The notes below the pieces were generated by a model. That model searched no databases and was not told where the DNA came from. It was given only the letters and a program-made list of their open reading frames with translations. A program made the position numbers and the translations under genes. A stretch of DNA of 64,000 bases, taken from Ipomoea triloba. Its lineage: Eukaryota > Streptophyta > Magnoliopsida > Solanales > Convolvulaceae. Below are positions 63,928-64,000 of the stretch, piece after piece (positions within the stretch are counted from its first letter, which is position 1; every line of letters begins with the position of its first letter). The stretch is from NCBI RefSeq assembly GCF_003576645.1, contig NC_044920.1:19769425-19833424 (forward strand), in the 5' to 3' direction.

Positions 63928-64000
<73 letters not shown>
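63928..64000. repeat. (TA)n microsatellite at the window edge
   Basis: An uninterrupted TA run of more than 30 units in a laccase intron, continuing to the end of the window. Confidence 0.95.

Overview
The window looks like gene-poor, transposon-rich nuclear DNA of a flowering plant, probably a eudicot. The evidence is plant-type laccase and SKP1-like genes, plant mitochondrial-type small proteins, tRNA-Ala genes, and Athila, Tat, Ty1/copia, LINE, CACTA, hAT, Harbinger and Mutator-type repeats. No genus can be fixed from the sequence alone.

Layout. 1-6.7 kb: 3' half of an Athila-type Ty3/gypsy element (protease, no visible reverse transcriptase or integrase, a broken Athila ORF1-like gene, then an LTR). 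6.7-7.8 kb: a second Athila LTR, inverted. 7.8-10.1 kb: a 5'-truncated, poly(A)-tailed LINE. 10.1-12.6 kb: a broken CACTA (TNP2-type) transposase on the minus strand. 13.2-15.55 kb and 24.9-26.7 kb: the two arms of an inverted duplication, each carrying tRNA-Ala(AGC), tRNA-Ala(CGC) and a SINE; only the left arm has a four-fold 157-bp array. Between the arms lies a decayed Ty1/copia element (15.8-21.4 kb, minus strand) containing a GC-rich hAT MITE and a nested LTR-like insert. 26.9-29.4 kb: AT-rich simple repeats, a 1.34-kb solo LTR and a palindromic tandem repeat. 29.4-39.5 kb: MITEs, including a 1.06-kb hAT element with a perfect 8-bp target duplication.

Host genes: a CRIF1/mL59-64-like probable mitoribosomal protein (39.5 kb, +), a SKP1-like gene (40.4-40.9 kb, -), a two-exon gene for a small, probably mitochondrial membrane protein (48.4-49.1 kb, -), and the first four exons of a laccase (61.4-63.7 kb, +, continuing past the window). 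They look like independent single genes.

Other notable parts: a ~3-kb nearly perfect hairpin built from an RPA70-like C-terminal fragment (42.0-45.0 kb); a family of fold-back elements sitting in (TA)n or (CA)n tracts; and a Tat/Retand-type Ty3/gypsy fragment (52.7-57.5 kb) with an integrase C-terminus, a ~95-bp tandem array and a spliced antisense gene of the plant-transposon (Transposase_28-like) type. That antisense gene is interrupted by a single N beside an exact 40-bp duplication, which looks like an assembly artefact.
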